Assembly: GCA_905212515.1 (NCBI GenBank)
Contig: CAJMEU010000093.1
Location: forward strand, 1-11,635
DNA length: 11,635 bases
Direction of reading: 5' to 3'
Source: an uncultured Oscillospiraceae bacterium
Lineage (GTDB): Bacteria > Bacillota > Clostridia > Oscillospirales > Ruminococcaceae
The position numbers were made by a program, and so were the translations under genes. Within the stretch, counting starts at the first letter, position 1. Each line of letters opens with the position of its first letter. Under the pieces are notes generated by a model. It worked only from the letters and a program-made list of their open reading frames with translations, had not been told where the DNA came from and ran no database searches. Below, piece after piece: positions 1 to 8,488 of this stretch.

Positions 1-1
1 C

Positions 2-58
2 CTCGGGCGCACCACCCGCACCCCCGGGGCCACCACCAACCCCCCGGGCGCCATCTAA
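2..58 (+). CDS. Possible C-terminal tail of a gene entering from the left edge
   Basis: One plus-strand frame is open from the left edge and ends in TAA at 56-58, giving an 18-residue tail, LGRTTRTPGATTNPPGAI. It has no low-complexity bias beyond Thr/Pro/Gly and ends just before the probable terminator of the leftward rlmA gene, which would fit two convergent genes. I do not recognise a family from 18 residues. The stretch is very GC-rich, so an open frame this short could arise by chance. The remaining bases up to 100 hold only the terminator-like hairpin. Confidence 0.25.
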   Translation, partial: LGRTTRTPGATTNPPGAI

Positions 59-88
59 AAAAAACGCGCCGGGGTCAAATCCCACCGG
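57..88 (-). terminator. Probable rho-independent terminator after rlmA
   Basis: Read on the minus strand, about 12 bases after the rlmA stop, CCGG(T)GG pairs with CCCCGG (plus positions 82-88 with 69-74, one bulged base) around a short loop. After CGCG comes a run of eight T (plus-strand A 57-64). The stem is short and has a bulge, and the U run starts four bases after it, so this is plausible rather than certain. Confidence 0.5.
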
Positions 89-100
89 GCCGCTTGCGGC

Positions 101-951
101 TCACAATTTTTGATACACCAAAAAGTCGAACTGCGCCTCGCACGTCAGCGCGTCCAGCGCCGCCAGGCGCGCCGCGCCCGCCCGGGGCGTTTTCCAGTAG
201 TAGGGCGTCATCGAGAACAACTGCTGCACCTGCGGCCCTTCGGCGCGCACGGTGGCGTGCACCGGCACCCGCCGCACAAGGCGAAACCCGGGGTACGCGA
301 CATCTCGCACCGGGTTTTCGTAGGGCGTGTCGTACAGCACTTCCTTCAGCTGCCATAAATGGCGCGGCCCCGGCACGGCGTACAGCAGCGCGCCGCCCGG
401 CTTCAGCACGCGGGCGAACTCCCCGGCCACCATGGGGCTGAACACGTTCGCCACCGCGTCGGCTGCGCCGTCCGCCAGGGGGATGGCAAAGGACCCCGCC
501 ACGGCCCACTGGATGCAGCGGGCCGTGTCCCGCCCGGCGGCGGCCCGCACCGCCGCCTTGGAGATATCATAGGCCGCCAAACGCACCGGCCGCCCGGCCT
601 GGGCAAAGGCGTCCGCCAGGGCGCGGGTGTAATATCCCTCGCCGCAGCCCGCGTCCAGCACCGCCGGGCAGGGGATGCCGTCCGTCGCCTCCAGGCACAG
701 CGCGGCCAGGGCACGGGCAAAGGGGCCGTAGCCGCCGCCGTCCAAAAAGGCGCGGCGCGCGGCCACCATCTCCCTGCTGTCGCCGGGCACCTTGGCGCGC
801 ATGCGCGACGCGGGCAGCAGATGGGCATAGCCCTCCCGGGCAAAATCGAAGCAATGGCCCTTCGCGCACCGCAGTGCGCGGGGCCGGCCGGCGGCATCCG
901 CCTCCCGCCGCAGCGCGTTGCCGCAAATGGGGCAGCAGAACAGGCTGGGGG

Positions 952-955
<4 letters not shown>
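101..955 (-). CDS. rlmA: 23S rRNA (guanine-N1)-methyltransferase RlmA (RlmA/TlrB family)
   Basis: A 284-residue protein, the usual family length. It transfers a methyl group from S-adenosylmethionine to N1 of a guanine in helix 35 of 23S rRNA (G745 in the Gram-negative RlmA(I) type, G748 in the Gram-positive RlmA(II)/TlrB type). An N-terminal zinc knuckle is visible: C8-x2-C11, then C30 and H34 in CAKGH. The family block FDFAREGYAHLLP follows at 36-48, then PGDSREM and ARRAFLDGGGYGP (57-78). SAM motif I is VLDAGCGEGYY at 99-109; VLKPGG (183-188) and PGPRHLWQLK (195-204) are also typical. The ATG overlaps the reconstructed helicase stop as ATGA, with GAGGA just upstream, so translation is probably coupled. 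Which guanine is methylated cannot be read from the sequence; the Gram-positive context favours G748, the position linked to tylosin resistance in TlrB. Confidence 0.9.
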
Positions 956-2693
<1,738 letters not shown>

Positions 2694-2818
2694 GATATCG
2701 AATCCTATTCTTCCGGTCCTGCGGTCTGTGGGCGCCCGCAAACGGGATGTTTTACTTGGCCGCAAAGGGCCGTCGCGCGCCGGCGGGAAATTTTTTTTCT
2801 TTTGCCGGGGCGAACCTG

Positions 2819-2846
2819 TTGCAATTGCGGGAAACTGTGATACAAT
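2819..2846 (+). promoter_or_regulatory. Promoter for the YitT-family gene
   Basis: TTGCAA at 2819-2824, a 16-base spacer, and TACAAT at 2841-2846, with an extended -10 TGA just before it. A start near 2853 gives a leader of about 70 bases before the ATG at 2925. It lies face to face with the leftward promoter at 2870-2898. Confidence 0.55.
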
Positions 2847-2869
2847 CTAACCGCATAATACCACAGTAT

Positions 2870-2898
2870 AGTATAGCATAAGAAATCCCTGCACACAA
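2870..2898 (-). promoter_or_regulatory. Promoter for the helicase-rlmA operon
   Basis: On the minus strand: TTGTGT (plus 2893-2898), a 17-base spacer, and TATACT (plus 2870-2875), preceded by an extended -10 TGC. A start near 2863 would leave an untranslated leader of about 170 bases before the helicase ATG at 2693. A second overlapping TATACT sits five bases further downstream. Confidence 0.55.
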
Positions 2899-2924
2899 GC
2901 CGCAACCTTGAGAGGAGCCCTACC

Positions 2925-3794
2925 ATGGAACAGCGTCCGCCCCTGCTGACGAAAGAGAAGATCCGTTACTTTTTGCTTTTAAACCTGGGTCTGCTGGTCA
3001 CGGCCTGCGGCGTGCATTTTTTCAAGGCGCCCAACCATTTCGCCATGGGCGGCACCTCGGGCATCTCCATTATTCTGTCCACTTTGTTCCCCAAATTGAA
3101 CGTGGGCTCGGCCATGTTCCTCATCAACGCGCTGCTGGTGGCACTGGGCCTTGTCTTTCTCGGCATGCGCGCCATGGGCGCCACCATCTACTCCTCCTTC
3201 GTGCTGTCGGCCTTCATCTCCCTGCTGGAGGCCGTGTATCCCATGCCCGCCTCCTTCACCGCCGACACCTTCCTCGAGCTTTGCTATGCCGTGGTGCTGC
3301 CCGCGGCGGGCGCGGCGCTTCTGTTCAACATCGGAGCCTCCAGCGGCGGCACGGACATTGTGGCCATGATCCTGGCAAAAAAAACCAGCCTTGAGATCGG
3401 CAAGGCCCTGCTCATCTCGGACTTTGCCATCGCCCTGGTGGCCGGGGGGCTGTACGGGGTGCGCACGGGGCTTTACTGTGTGCTGGGCCTGCTGGCAAAA
3501 GCCTTTGTGGTGGACGGCGTCATCGACGGCATCAACGTGCGCAAGCGCGTCACCATCGTCTCCCGCGAGCCGGACCATATCCTGCGCTTTATCATGGAGC
3601 AGCTCAACCGCAGCGCCACCGTGTACGACGCCCACGGCGCCTATACCGGCGAGGAGCTGAAGGTGCTCACCACCGTGCTGGGCCGCCGCGAGACCGTGCG
3701 CCTGCGGGACTATATCCGCAAAGCAGACCCCGGCGCCTTCATCACCATCGTCAACTCCTCCGAGACCATCGGCAAGGGTTTCCGGGCAATTTGA
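2925..3794 (+). CDS. YitT family membrane protein (YitT domains plus C-terminal DUF2179)
   Basis: A 289-residue integral membrane protein of the YitT family, whose biochemical role is not established. Hydrophobic spans are visible at about 14-32, 44-55, 62-80, 86-104, 118-136 and 160-195. Two family glycine signatures occur: GGTSGISIILS (42-52) and the repeated version GASSGGTDIVAMIL (137-150), reflecting an internal duplication. From about residue 205 (VRKRVTIVSREPDHI) the chain is soluble and matches the C-terminal DUF2179 domain, ending with the usual DPGAFITIVNSSETIGKGF. AGAGGAG lies seven bases before the ATG. A promoter is visible upstream. No terminator is visible after the stop, so read-through into fprA is possible, though fprA has its own promoter. 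Some relatives are annotated as transporters; the substrate is unknown. Confidence 0.88.
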   Translation: MEQRPPLLTKEKIRYFLLLNLGLLVTACGVHFFKAPNHFAMGGTSGISIILSTLFPKLNVGSAMFLINALLVALGLVFLGMRAMGATIYSSFVLSAFISLLEAVYPMPASFTADTFLELCYAVVLPAAGAALLFNIGASSGGTDIVAMILAKKTSLEIGKALLISDFAIALVAGGLYGVRTGLYCVLGLLAKAFVVDGVIDGINVRKRVTIVSREPDHILRFIMEQLNRSATVYDAHGAYTGEELKVLTTVLGRRETVRLRDYIRKADPGAFITIVNSSETIGKGFRAI

Positions 3795-3814
3795 GGGCAA
3801 ATTTGGGAAAATGA

Positions 3815-3843
3815 TTGAAAAACACAGGCGCTTCGTATAAAAT
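3815..3843 (+). promoter_or_regulatory. Promoter for fprA
   Basis: TTGAAA at 3815-3820, a 17-base spacer and TAAAAT at 3838-3843 (an overlapping TATAAA at 3836 would have a 15-base spacer). The predicted start is near 3850, about 40 bases before the fprA ATG. AAAGGAGG follows at 3873-3880, eight bases before the ATG. Confidence 0.6.
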
Positions 3844-3853
3844 AATCCCTGTG
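3823..3853. repeat. Inverted repeat flanking the fprA -10 box
   Basis: CACAGG (3823-3828) and CCTGTG (3848-3853) are perfect inverted six-base arms separated by 19 bases that contain the -10 box and predicted start. The placement suits an operator, but the arms are short and match no regulator consensus I know for this group; chance remains likely. Confidence 0.3.
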
Positions 3854-3888
3854 GACGACCCTAAAACATAACAAAGGAGGCTGTTTCC

Positions 3889-5079
3889 ATGTCTGCGATC
3901 AAAGCGATGGATCACATCTATTACGTGGGCGTGCAGGACAAGGACCTGCGCGTGTTCGATATTATCATGCATTCCGACTACGGTACCTCTTACAATTCCT
4001 ATGTCGTAAAGGGCGAAAACAAGATCGCCCTGTTCGAGACGGCCAAGGCCGAGTTCTGGGACGAGTATATCGCCAATGTGCAAGAGGTCTGCGACCCGGC
4101 GGACATCGACTATATCGTGGTGAACCACACCGAGCCCGACCACTCCGGCAGTTTGGAAAAGCTGCTGGCCCTGGCGCCCAACGCCACCGTGCTGGGCAGC
4201 GGCACGGCCGTCACCTTCCTCAAGGAGATCGTCAACCATCCCTTCCCCGCCAAGGCCGTCACCGAGAAGGATGAGATCGACCTGGGCGGCCTGACGCTGC
4301 AGTTCATCAGCGTGCCCATGCTTCATTGGCCGGACAGCATGTACACCTGGATCCCCCAGCTGGGCGCCCTGTTCACCTGCGACAGCTTCGGCTGCCACTA
4401 CGCGGACGACCGGGTGTTCAACGACCTCATCGAGGGCGATTTCACCGATGCCTATCACTATTACTTCACCCACATCATCGGGCCCTTCAAGCGCCCCTTT
4501 ATGGTGAACGCGCTGAACCGCATCCAGGACCTGCCCGTGAAATTCGTGGGCAACGGCCACGGCCCGGTGCTGCGCAAGGATATTCAGAAGTACTTTGAAC
4601 TGTACCGCGCCTGGTGCCAGCCCGAACAGCGCGAGGGGAAGACCGTGGCCATCGCCTATGTGTCCGCCTATGGGTACACCCGCAGCCTGGCCAAGGCCAT
4701 CGCCGCCGGCATCGAGGAGGCGGGCGCCGCCGTGCGCCTGTTCGACCTGGTGACGGACGACAAGGAGGCGGCCAAGGCCGCCGTGCTGGACGCGGACGGC
4801 TTCCTGCTGGGCAGCCCCACCCTGGTGGGCGACGCGCTGCCCCCGGTGTACGAGATGCTGCTGGACCTCAACCCCATCATCCACAAGGGCAAGCTGGCCG
4901 GTGCCTTCGGCAGTTATGGGTGGAGCGGCGAGGCCGTGCCCAACCTGACGGCCCGCATGCAGCAGCTGCGCCTGACCATGCCCCTGGAGGGCCTGCGCGT
5001 GCGCTTCAAGCCCACCGAGGGGGACCTGGAGAAGGCCAAAGCCTACGGCCGGGACTTTGCCAAAGCCCTGGGCGTATAA
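3889..5079 (+). CDS. fprA: Flavodiiron protein (type A flavoprotein), O2/NO reductase
   Basis: A cytoplasmic 396-residue enzyme that reduces oxygen to water and/or nitric oxide to N2O, protecting anaerobes. The N-terminal metallo-beta-lactamase-like domain (about 1-245) carries all diiron ligands at canonical spacing: H80-x-E82-x-D84-H85 in HTEPDH, H146 (LHWPD), D165 (CDSFG) and H224 (GNGHGP). The flavodoxin domain (about 251-396) has an FMN phosphate loop, YVSAYGYTRSLA (258-269), plus GSPT and GSYGWSGEA. There is no fused rubredoxin or flavin reductase, so it is the simple class A form. It should take electrons from rubredoxin or a similar donor encoded outside this window. Start choice is secure: AAAGGAGG lies eight bases before the ATG, and the next gene is convergent beyond a strong terminator. 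Preference for O2 or NO cannot be read from sequence. Confidence 0.95.
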   Translation: MSAIKAMDHIYYVGVQDKDLRVFDIIMHSDYGTSYNSYVVKGENKIALFETAKAEFWDEYIANVQEVCDPADIDYIVVNHTEPDHSGSLEKLLALAPNATVLGSGTAVTFLKEIVNHPFPAKAVTEKDEIDLGGLTLQFISVPMLHWPDSMYTWIPQLGALFTCDSFGCHYADDRVFNDLIEGDFTDAYHYYFTHIIGPFKRPFMVNALNRIQDLPVKFVGNGHGPVLRKDIQKYFELYRAWCQPEQREGKTVAIAYVSAYGYTRSLAKAIAAGIEEAGAAVRLFDLVTDDKEAAKAAVLDADGFLLGSPTLVGDALPPVYEMLLDLNPIIHKGKLAGAFGSYGWSGEAVPNLTARMQQLRLTMPLEGLRVRFKPTEGDLEKAKAYGRDFAKALGV

Positions 5080-5090
5080 ATGCCATGTAA

Positions 5091-5126
5091 AAAAAGACGG
5101 ACCGGCTCAGGCCGGTCCGTCTTTTT
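5091..5126. terminator. Bidirectional rho-independent terminator between fprA and the AraC-type gene
   Basis: A perfect 16-bp stem, 5091-5106 pairing with 5111-5126, closes on the tetraloop TCAG. The stem core is GACGGACCGGC and each outer end is A5/T5, giving a U run in both directions. It lies 11 bases after the fprA stop and 23 bases past the stop of the convergent AraC-type gene. Confidence 0.95.
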
Positions 5127-5149
5127 CTTTGTGCGCGGCAGCGCCGCCC

Positions 5150-6040
5150 TTATTTCTTGTTCAGCGGCACCCAGATGGCGCTCTCATAATCAGGCGCGGC
5201 GGTGTCGCCCAGGGCGTACCACTCCACGCTGATCCCCTCCGCCACTTCATATTCCGGATGCGCCGGCAGCCATTCGGCGAAGATCTTGGTGTTCACCGCC
5301 TGCAGCGCCCCCGGCATGGGGCCGGTGCAGTTGAACTTGGCCCAGGTGTGGGCTGGCAGGCGCAGCACCTCCATGTCCGCGGGCACGGGGCCGCCGTCAT
5401 AAGGCCCCGCGATCAGATCGCGGAATTTGCCATCGCCCAGGCCCTCGTCCACGCAGATGGCCAGTTCCCCCACGCGGCACCGGCACACGGCCTGCTCCGT
5501 CTCCGTGGCCGGCGAGGCGCCCTCGAACAGAGGCTGCATGTGCGCGGCCCGAATTCTGTCCCAAAACCTGGGGACCTCGCTGTAAGCGGTATCCATCGAG
5601 AATATCTCCGAAAAGCCGATCACCTGGAACGCGTCCATGTTGTCCAATTTGTACTCCATACCATTTCCTCCCTGAATCGAAATTTTTAATTTCAGAGGCA
5701 AAAAGACGCGGATCTTTTCCGGATGGCTGCGCAGCTGCAAAGGGGATAAGCCGTGGAACCTGGTGAACGCCTTGGTGAAGCTCTCCGGTGTGTCGTACCC
5801 GTACCTGTACGCCAGGTCGATCACTTTGTCCCTGCCGGAGATGGCATCCAGCGCCGCCAGGTACAGCCGGCGGCAGCGAATGTATTCCCCCAAAGAATAG
5901 CCTGTCAGGATGCTGAACCCTTTTTGCAGATAAAAAGAGGAGATGTATACCTCCCGGGCAACGTCGTCCGCGCAGAAGTCCTCCAGCAGGTGGGCTTCTA
6001 TATAGCGGATCGCCGCCTGTAAACTCGCCGTCCATTCCAT
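5150..6040 (-). CDS. AraC-family regulator with GyrI/Cass2-like effector-binding domain
   Basis: A 296-residue transcription regulator. Residues 1-108 form the double helix-turn-helix AraC DNA-binding domain: IRYIEAHLLEDFCADDVAR, then FYLQKGFSILTGYSLGEYIRxRRL, then the second helix set IDLAYRYGYDTPESFTKAFTRFHGLSP (75-100). From residue 128 (MEYKLDNMDAFQVIGFS) to the end it resembles the GyrI-like or Cass2 ligand-binding fold; EVPRFWDRI and the terminal SVEWYAL...YESAIWVPL are typical. Such proteins usually bind small amphipathic or cationic compounds and often control efflux or stress genes. The ligand and target here are unknown, and no transporter lies beside it. The start is set by AAGGAGG about nine bases upstream; the frame is open further upstream but shows no family similarity there. 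It lies 80 bases downstream of the C_GCAxxG gene and may have its own promoter. It contains an internal ribosome site at the domain junction. Confidence 0.9.
   Translation of the reverse strand: MEWTASLQAAIRYIEAHLLEDFCADDVAREVYISSFYLQKGFSILTGYSLGEYIRCRRLYLAALDAISGRDKVIDLAYRYGYDTPESFTKAFTRFHGLSPLQLRSHPEKIRVFLPLKLKISIQGGNGMEYKLDNMDAFQVIGFSEIFSMDTAYSEVPRFWDRIRAAHMQPLFEGASPATETEQAVCRCRVGELAICVDEGLGDGKFRDLIAGPYDGGPVPADMEVLRLPAHTWAKFNCTGPMPGALQAVNTKIFAEWLPAHPEYEVAEGISVEWYALGDTAAPDYESAIWVPLNKK
5657..5671 (-). promoter_or_regulatory. Internal Shine-Dalgarno and ATG at the domain junction of the AraC-type gene
   Basis: On the coding strand GGGAGGAAATGGTATG places GGAGG exactly seven bases before an in-frame ATG, codon 128, which is the first residue of the GyrI/Cass2-like domain. 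The Shine-Dalgarno encodes part of the linker (QGGNG). Initiation here would give a free effector-binding domain of 169 residues. The site is as strong as that of any annotated gene in the window. Confidence 0.5.
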
Positions 6041-6061
6041 CGCGTCTGCCTCCTTGGGTAA

Positions 6062-6067
6062 AGTATA
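6062..6067 (-). promoter_or_regulatory. Candidate -10 box for the AraC-type gene
   Basis: TATACT on the minus strand in the 80-base gap upstream of the AraC-type gene. No good -35 lies 16-18 bases before it (AGGAAC is the nearest). The start would be only about 15 bases before the ATG, leaving barely enough leader for the AAGGAGG. Tentative; read-through from ade is the alternative. Confidence 0.3.
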
Positions 6068-6120
6068 GCGCGGCGCCTCGGCAAGTTCCTGTCCTTCCTT
6101 GCACGCCTTTGTCCGGGCGG

Positions 6121-6564
6121 CTACTCCGCCAGCTTTGCCGCCAGCACGTCCGCGGCCAGGGCCACCAGCTCCGGACAGGGGCGTTTGCGGTAATAGTCGG
6201 GCGTGCGGGCCTCGGCCTGGGGCGTGCCCTCGGGCCGGTCCAGGCCCAGCAGCTCCCGGCAGACGATGCTGCCCGTCTGGCTGCGGAAGGCCGCGGCCAT
6301 CTCCTGGATGGCCGCATAGGTGGCCGTCTTGGTCTCCCCGGCGTCGGCGGCGCCATAGCCCCGCAGGGTGCCGTACACGAACACCATGCCGCTCACCGCG
6401 CCGCACACCTCCCGCAGGCGCCCCATACCGCCGCCGAAGCCGGACACCATGCGCGCCACCGTGTCCCGGGGCAGGCCCAGCTCCTCGGAATAGGCGCAGG
6501 CCACGCTCTGGGCACAGTTGTACCCTTGCCCGAATAAGGCTTTCGCCTGTTCACCTTTCGTCAT
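6121..6564 (-). CDS. C_GCAxxG_C_C family protein, function unknown
   Basis: A 147-residue protein recognised by its ordered cysteine pattern: GYNCAQSV with C17, the core CGAVSG with C54, then C102 (IVCRELLG) and C130 (RPCPEL). The glycine-rich GFGGGMGR just before C54 is also typical. No signal peptide or membrane span is visible. In this family the conserved cysteines suggest metal, cluster or redox chemistry, but no reaction is established; some members accompany redox or selenium genes. GGAGGAAGAGAT precedes the ATG. The ATG overlaps the adenine deaminase stop by four bases (ATGA, 6561-6564), so it is co-transcribed with ade and probably translationally coupled to it. That placement suggests a link to purine metabolism or simple operon sharing; neither can be decided here. 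Confidence 0.88.
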   Translation of the reverse strand: MTKGEQAKALFGQGYNCAQSVACAYSEELGLPRDTVARMVSGFGGGMGRLREVCGAVSGMVFVYGTLRGYGAADAGETKTATYAAIQEMAAAFRSQTGSIVCRELLGLDRPEGTPQAEARTPDYYRKRPCPELVALAADVLAAKLAE

Positions 6565-8273
6565 ATCTCTTCCTCCAGCAAAGCAAATTTTGTCACGTCG
6601 AACAATCCCCTGTCCGTCAGGCGCAGCGCCGGGATGACGGGCAGCGCCAAAAAGGACAGGCTGATGAACGGGTCCACATGGTAGGGGATGCCCAGGGCCT
6701 TGGCCTTGTCCAGCACTGCGCCCGTGGCCTCCTGAAGCTCCTGCCAGGGCGCTTCGCTCAGCAGGCCGGCCACCGGCAGGGGCACTTCGCCGACCACTTG
6801 GCCGCCGGACGCCACCACATAGCCGCCGCCGATCTCCTTCAGCCGGTTCGCCGCCAGGGCGATGTCCCCGTCGTTGTCCCCGGCCGCGATCACATTGTGG
6901 CTGTCGTGGGCCACGCTGGTGGCCACGGCGCCGCCCCGGATGCCATAGCCCTTCAGCGGGCACACGGCGATATTGCCGTTGCGGCCGTGGCGCTCGACGA
7001 CGCACAGCTTGGTATAGGTCTCATCGGGAACGAAAAAACCGTCCTTCTGGGGCACTATGTCCCAGGCATCTCGGGTCACGATCTGATAGGGCACCAGCTC
7101 CACGCAGTGCAGCCGGCCGCCGGCCGGCACCGGCAGGGCCAGGCGGGCGGGCGTCACATCCGCGAACTGCACCGTGTGCAGCAAGGCGGGCGGCGCGGGC
7201 ACGGGCCGCATACGGGCCAGGGCGTCTTCAGCCGGCACGCCGTCCTTGTATACGGCGGCAATGCGCATCTCCTTCAGATCCTCCAGCACCAACACGTCGG
7301 CCCGCCGGCCCGGCGCCACGGCGCCCAGCTCCCCCTCCAGGCCGTACACCCGGGCGGCGTTCCATGTGGCCATGCACAGCGCCTCCTCGGGGGACATGCC
7401 CAGGCCGATGGCCTGGCGCACGTTCCAGCGCACGTTGCCCTCCCGGACGGTGTCGTCCAGGTGTTTGTCGTCCGTGCAGAACATAAACCGCTCCGTGGGC
7501 AGGCCGCTGTCCAAAAGGCCCTGCACCAGGGCCGTCAGGTTCTTGGCCGCGCTGCCCTCCCGCACCAGGATGGCCAGGCCGGCGGCCAGCTTTTCCGCGG
7601 CCTCGGCAAAGGCGGTGCATTCGTGCTCGGTGCCGATGCCCGCGGCCGCGTAGGCCTGCAGGTCCTTGCCGGAAAGGTCGGGCGCATGGCCGTCGGCCCG
7701 CTTGCCCGCGGCCCGCGCGGCGGCCAGCTTGTCCAGGATCACGTCCCTGCCGGCCACCACGTCCGGGTAGCACATCACCTCGCCCAGGCCCAGCACCCGC
7801 GGGTGGCCCATCAGCGGGGCCATGTCCGCGGCGGTGAAGTCGGCCCCGTTGGTCTCGAAGGGGGTGGCCGGCACGCTGGAGGGCAGCATCACGTACACGT
7901 TCAGCGGCAGATCCTCCGTGGCCTCCAGCAGCCAGCGCACGCCGGCCGCGCCGCGCACGTTCACGATCTCGTGCGGGTCCGCCACTAGGGTGGTGGTGCC
8001 CCAGGGCAGGATGGCCCGGGCCAGCGCGGCCGGCACGGCCATGGTGGATTCGATGTGCATGTGCGCGTCGATCAGGCCCGGCACCACCCACTGGCCCGTG
8101 CAGTCCCGCGTGCAGGGCCCGTCGTAGCTGCCCACGCCCGCCACCCGGCCCCCGGCAATGGCCACGTCCCCCTGGACGAACTGTTTGGTAAACACGTTCA
8201 GCACCAGGCCGTTTTTCAGCACCAGGTCCGGCGCCGCGCGGCCGGCGGCCACGTCCAGCAAATGCTTCCTCAT
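6561..8273 (-). CDS. ade: Adenine deaminase
   Basis: A 570-residue metal-dependent amidohydrolase that converts adenine to hypoxanthine and ammonia in purine salvage. Visible features: the N-terminal composite domain (LVLKNGLVLNVFT), metal-site motif DAHMHIEST with H71, H73 and E75, then WGTTTLVADPHEI (91-103), GEVM (164-167), H196 in ADGHAPDLSG, GTEHECT (214-220) and CTDDKH (266-271). GRRADVLVLEDL follows, then the adenine deaminase C-terminal domain with HDSHNVIAAGDND. The start is set by AAGGAGG nine bases before the ATG at 8273; an in-frame ATG seven codons earlier (8294) lies upstream of that ribosome site and has none of its own. The gene has a promoter upstream, runs divergently from hrcA, and ends overlapping the C_GCAxxG gene. 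No purine riboswitch fits in the leader, which is only about 30 bases. Confidence 0.95.
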   Translation of the reverse strand: MRKHLLDVAAGRAAPDLVLKNGLVLNVFTKQFVQGDVAIAGGRVAGVGSYDGPCTRDCTGQWVVPGLIDAHMHIESTMAVPAALARAILPWGTTTLVADPHEIVNVRGAAGVRWLLEATEDLPLNVYVMLPSSVPATPFETNGADFTAADMAPLMGHPRVLGLGEVMCYPDVVAGRDVILDKLAAARAAGKRADGHAPDLSGKDLQAYAAAGIGTEHECTAFAEAAEKLAAGLAILVREGSAAKNLTALVQGLLDSGLPTERFMFCTDDKHLDDTVREGNVRWNVRQAIGLGMSPEEALCMATWNAARVYGLEGELGAVAPGRRADVLVLEDLKEMRIAAVYKDGVPAEDALARMRPVPAPPALLHTVQFADVTPARLALPVPAGGRLHCVELVPYQIVTRDAWDIVPQKDGFFVPDETYTKLCVVERHGRNGNIAVCPLKGYGIRGGAVATSVAHDSHNVIAAGDNDGDIALAANRLKEIGGGYVVASGGQVVGEVPLPVAGLLSEAPWQELQEATGAVLDKAKALGIPYHVDPFISLSFLALPVIPALRLTDRGLFDVTKFALLEEEI

Positions 8274-8308
8274 CAGGGTCTGCCTCCTTTTCATAAAGCT
8301 TTTTCTTC

Positions 8309-8337
8309 AGTATACACCCTGGTCGCGCGGGGGACAA
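8309..8337 (-). promoter_or_regulatory. Promoter for ade
   Basis: On the minus strand: TTGTCC (plus 8332-8337), a 17-base spacer and TATACT (plus 8309-8314). The predicted start near 8302 gives a leader of about 30 bases before the ATG at 8273. The -10 is strong, the -35 moderate (four of six consensus bases). Confidence 0.5.
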
Positions 8338-8380
8338 ACCTTAAATTTAAGAAAAAACTATGAATTTTTTCCGCGGGGGC

Positions 8381-8408
8381 TTGACAAGCTAAAAATATGA
8401 TGTAGAAT
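8381..8408 (+). promoter_or_regulatory. Vegetative (sigma-A type) promoter of the hrcA-grpE-dnaK operon
   Basis: TTGACA (8381-8386, perfect) and TAGAAT (8403-8408) with a 16-base spacer. The predicted start falls at about 8413-8416, the left end of CIRCE, so bound HrcA would sit over the start site. The leader to the hrcA ATG is about 75 bases. Confidence 0.85.
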
Positions 8409-8412
8409 AGTG

Positions 8413-8439
8413 TTAGCACTCGAAGGTGTAGAGTGCTAA
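8413..8439. promoter_or_regulatory. CIRCE operator, binding site for HrcA
   Basis: Perfect consensus TTAGCACTC-N9-GAGTGCTAA with nine-base arms at 8413-8421 and 8431-8439. It is the known target of the HrcA repressor, whose gene starts 49 bases downstream, so the operon is autoregulated and released by heat or unfolded protein. The same inverted repeat lies in the 5' end of the transcript. Confidence 0.98.
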
Positions 8440-8488
8440 AAAGACGGAAACACAACGGGCAAAACGCGGGGAAAGGAAGGGGAGGCGC

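Noticed and set aside
101..124. Plus-strand hairpin GCCG-CTTG-CGGC followed by TTTTT as terminator for the left-edge gene
   Set aside because: The stem is only four pairs and the T run begins six bases after it; most of the T run lies within rlmA codons.
2694..2765. 24-residue N-terminal extension of the helicase
   Set aside because: The family starts at MTFSDL-like sequence, and AGGA lies just upstream of the internal ATG at 2693.
2777..2802. Terminator on the plus strand before the T-rich run TTTTTTTTCTTTT
   Set aside because: The GC-rich bases before the T run do not form a clear stem-loop, and no plus-strand gene ends there.
6041..6406. 122-residue N-terminal extension of the AraC-type regulator
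   Set aside because: It overlaps the C_GCAxxG gene out of frame, and a strong AAGGAGG precedes the ATG at 6040.
8274..8294. Adenine deaminase starting at the ATG at 8294
   Set aside because: The AAGGAGG lies between the two ATGs and correctly serves the one at 8273.
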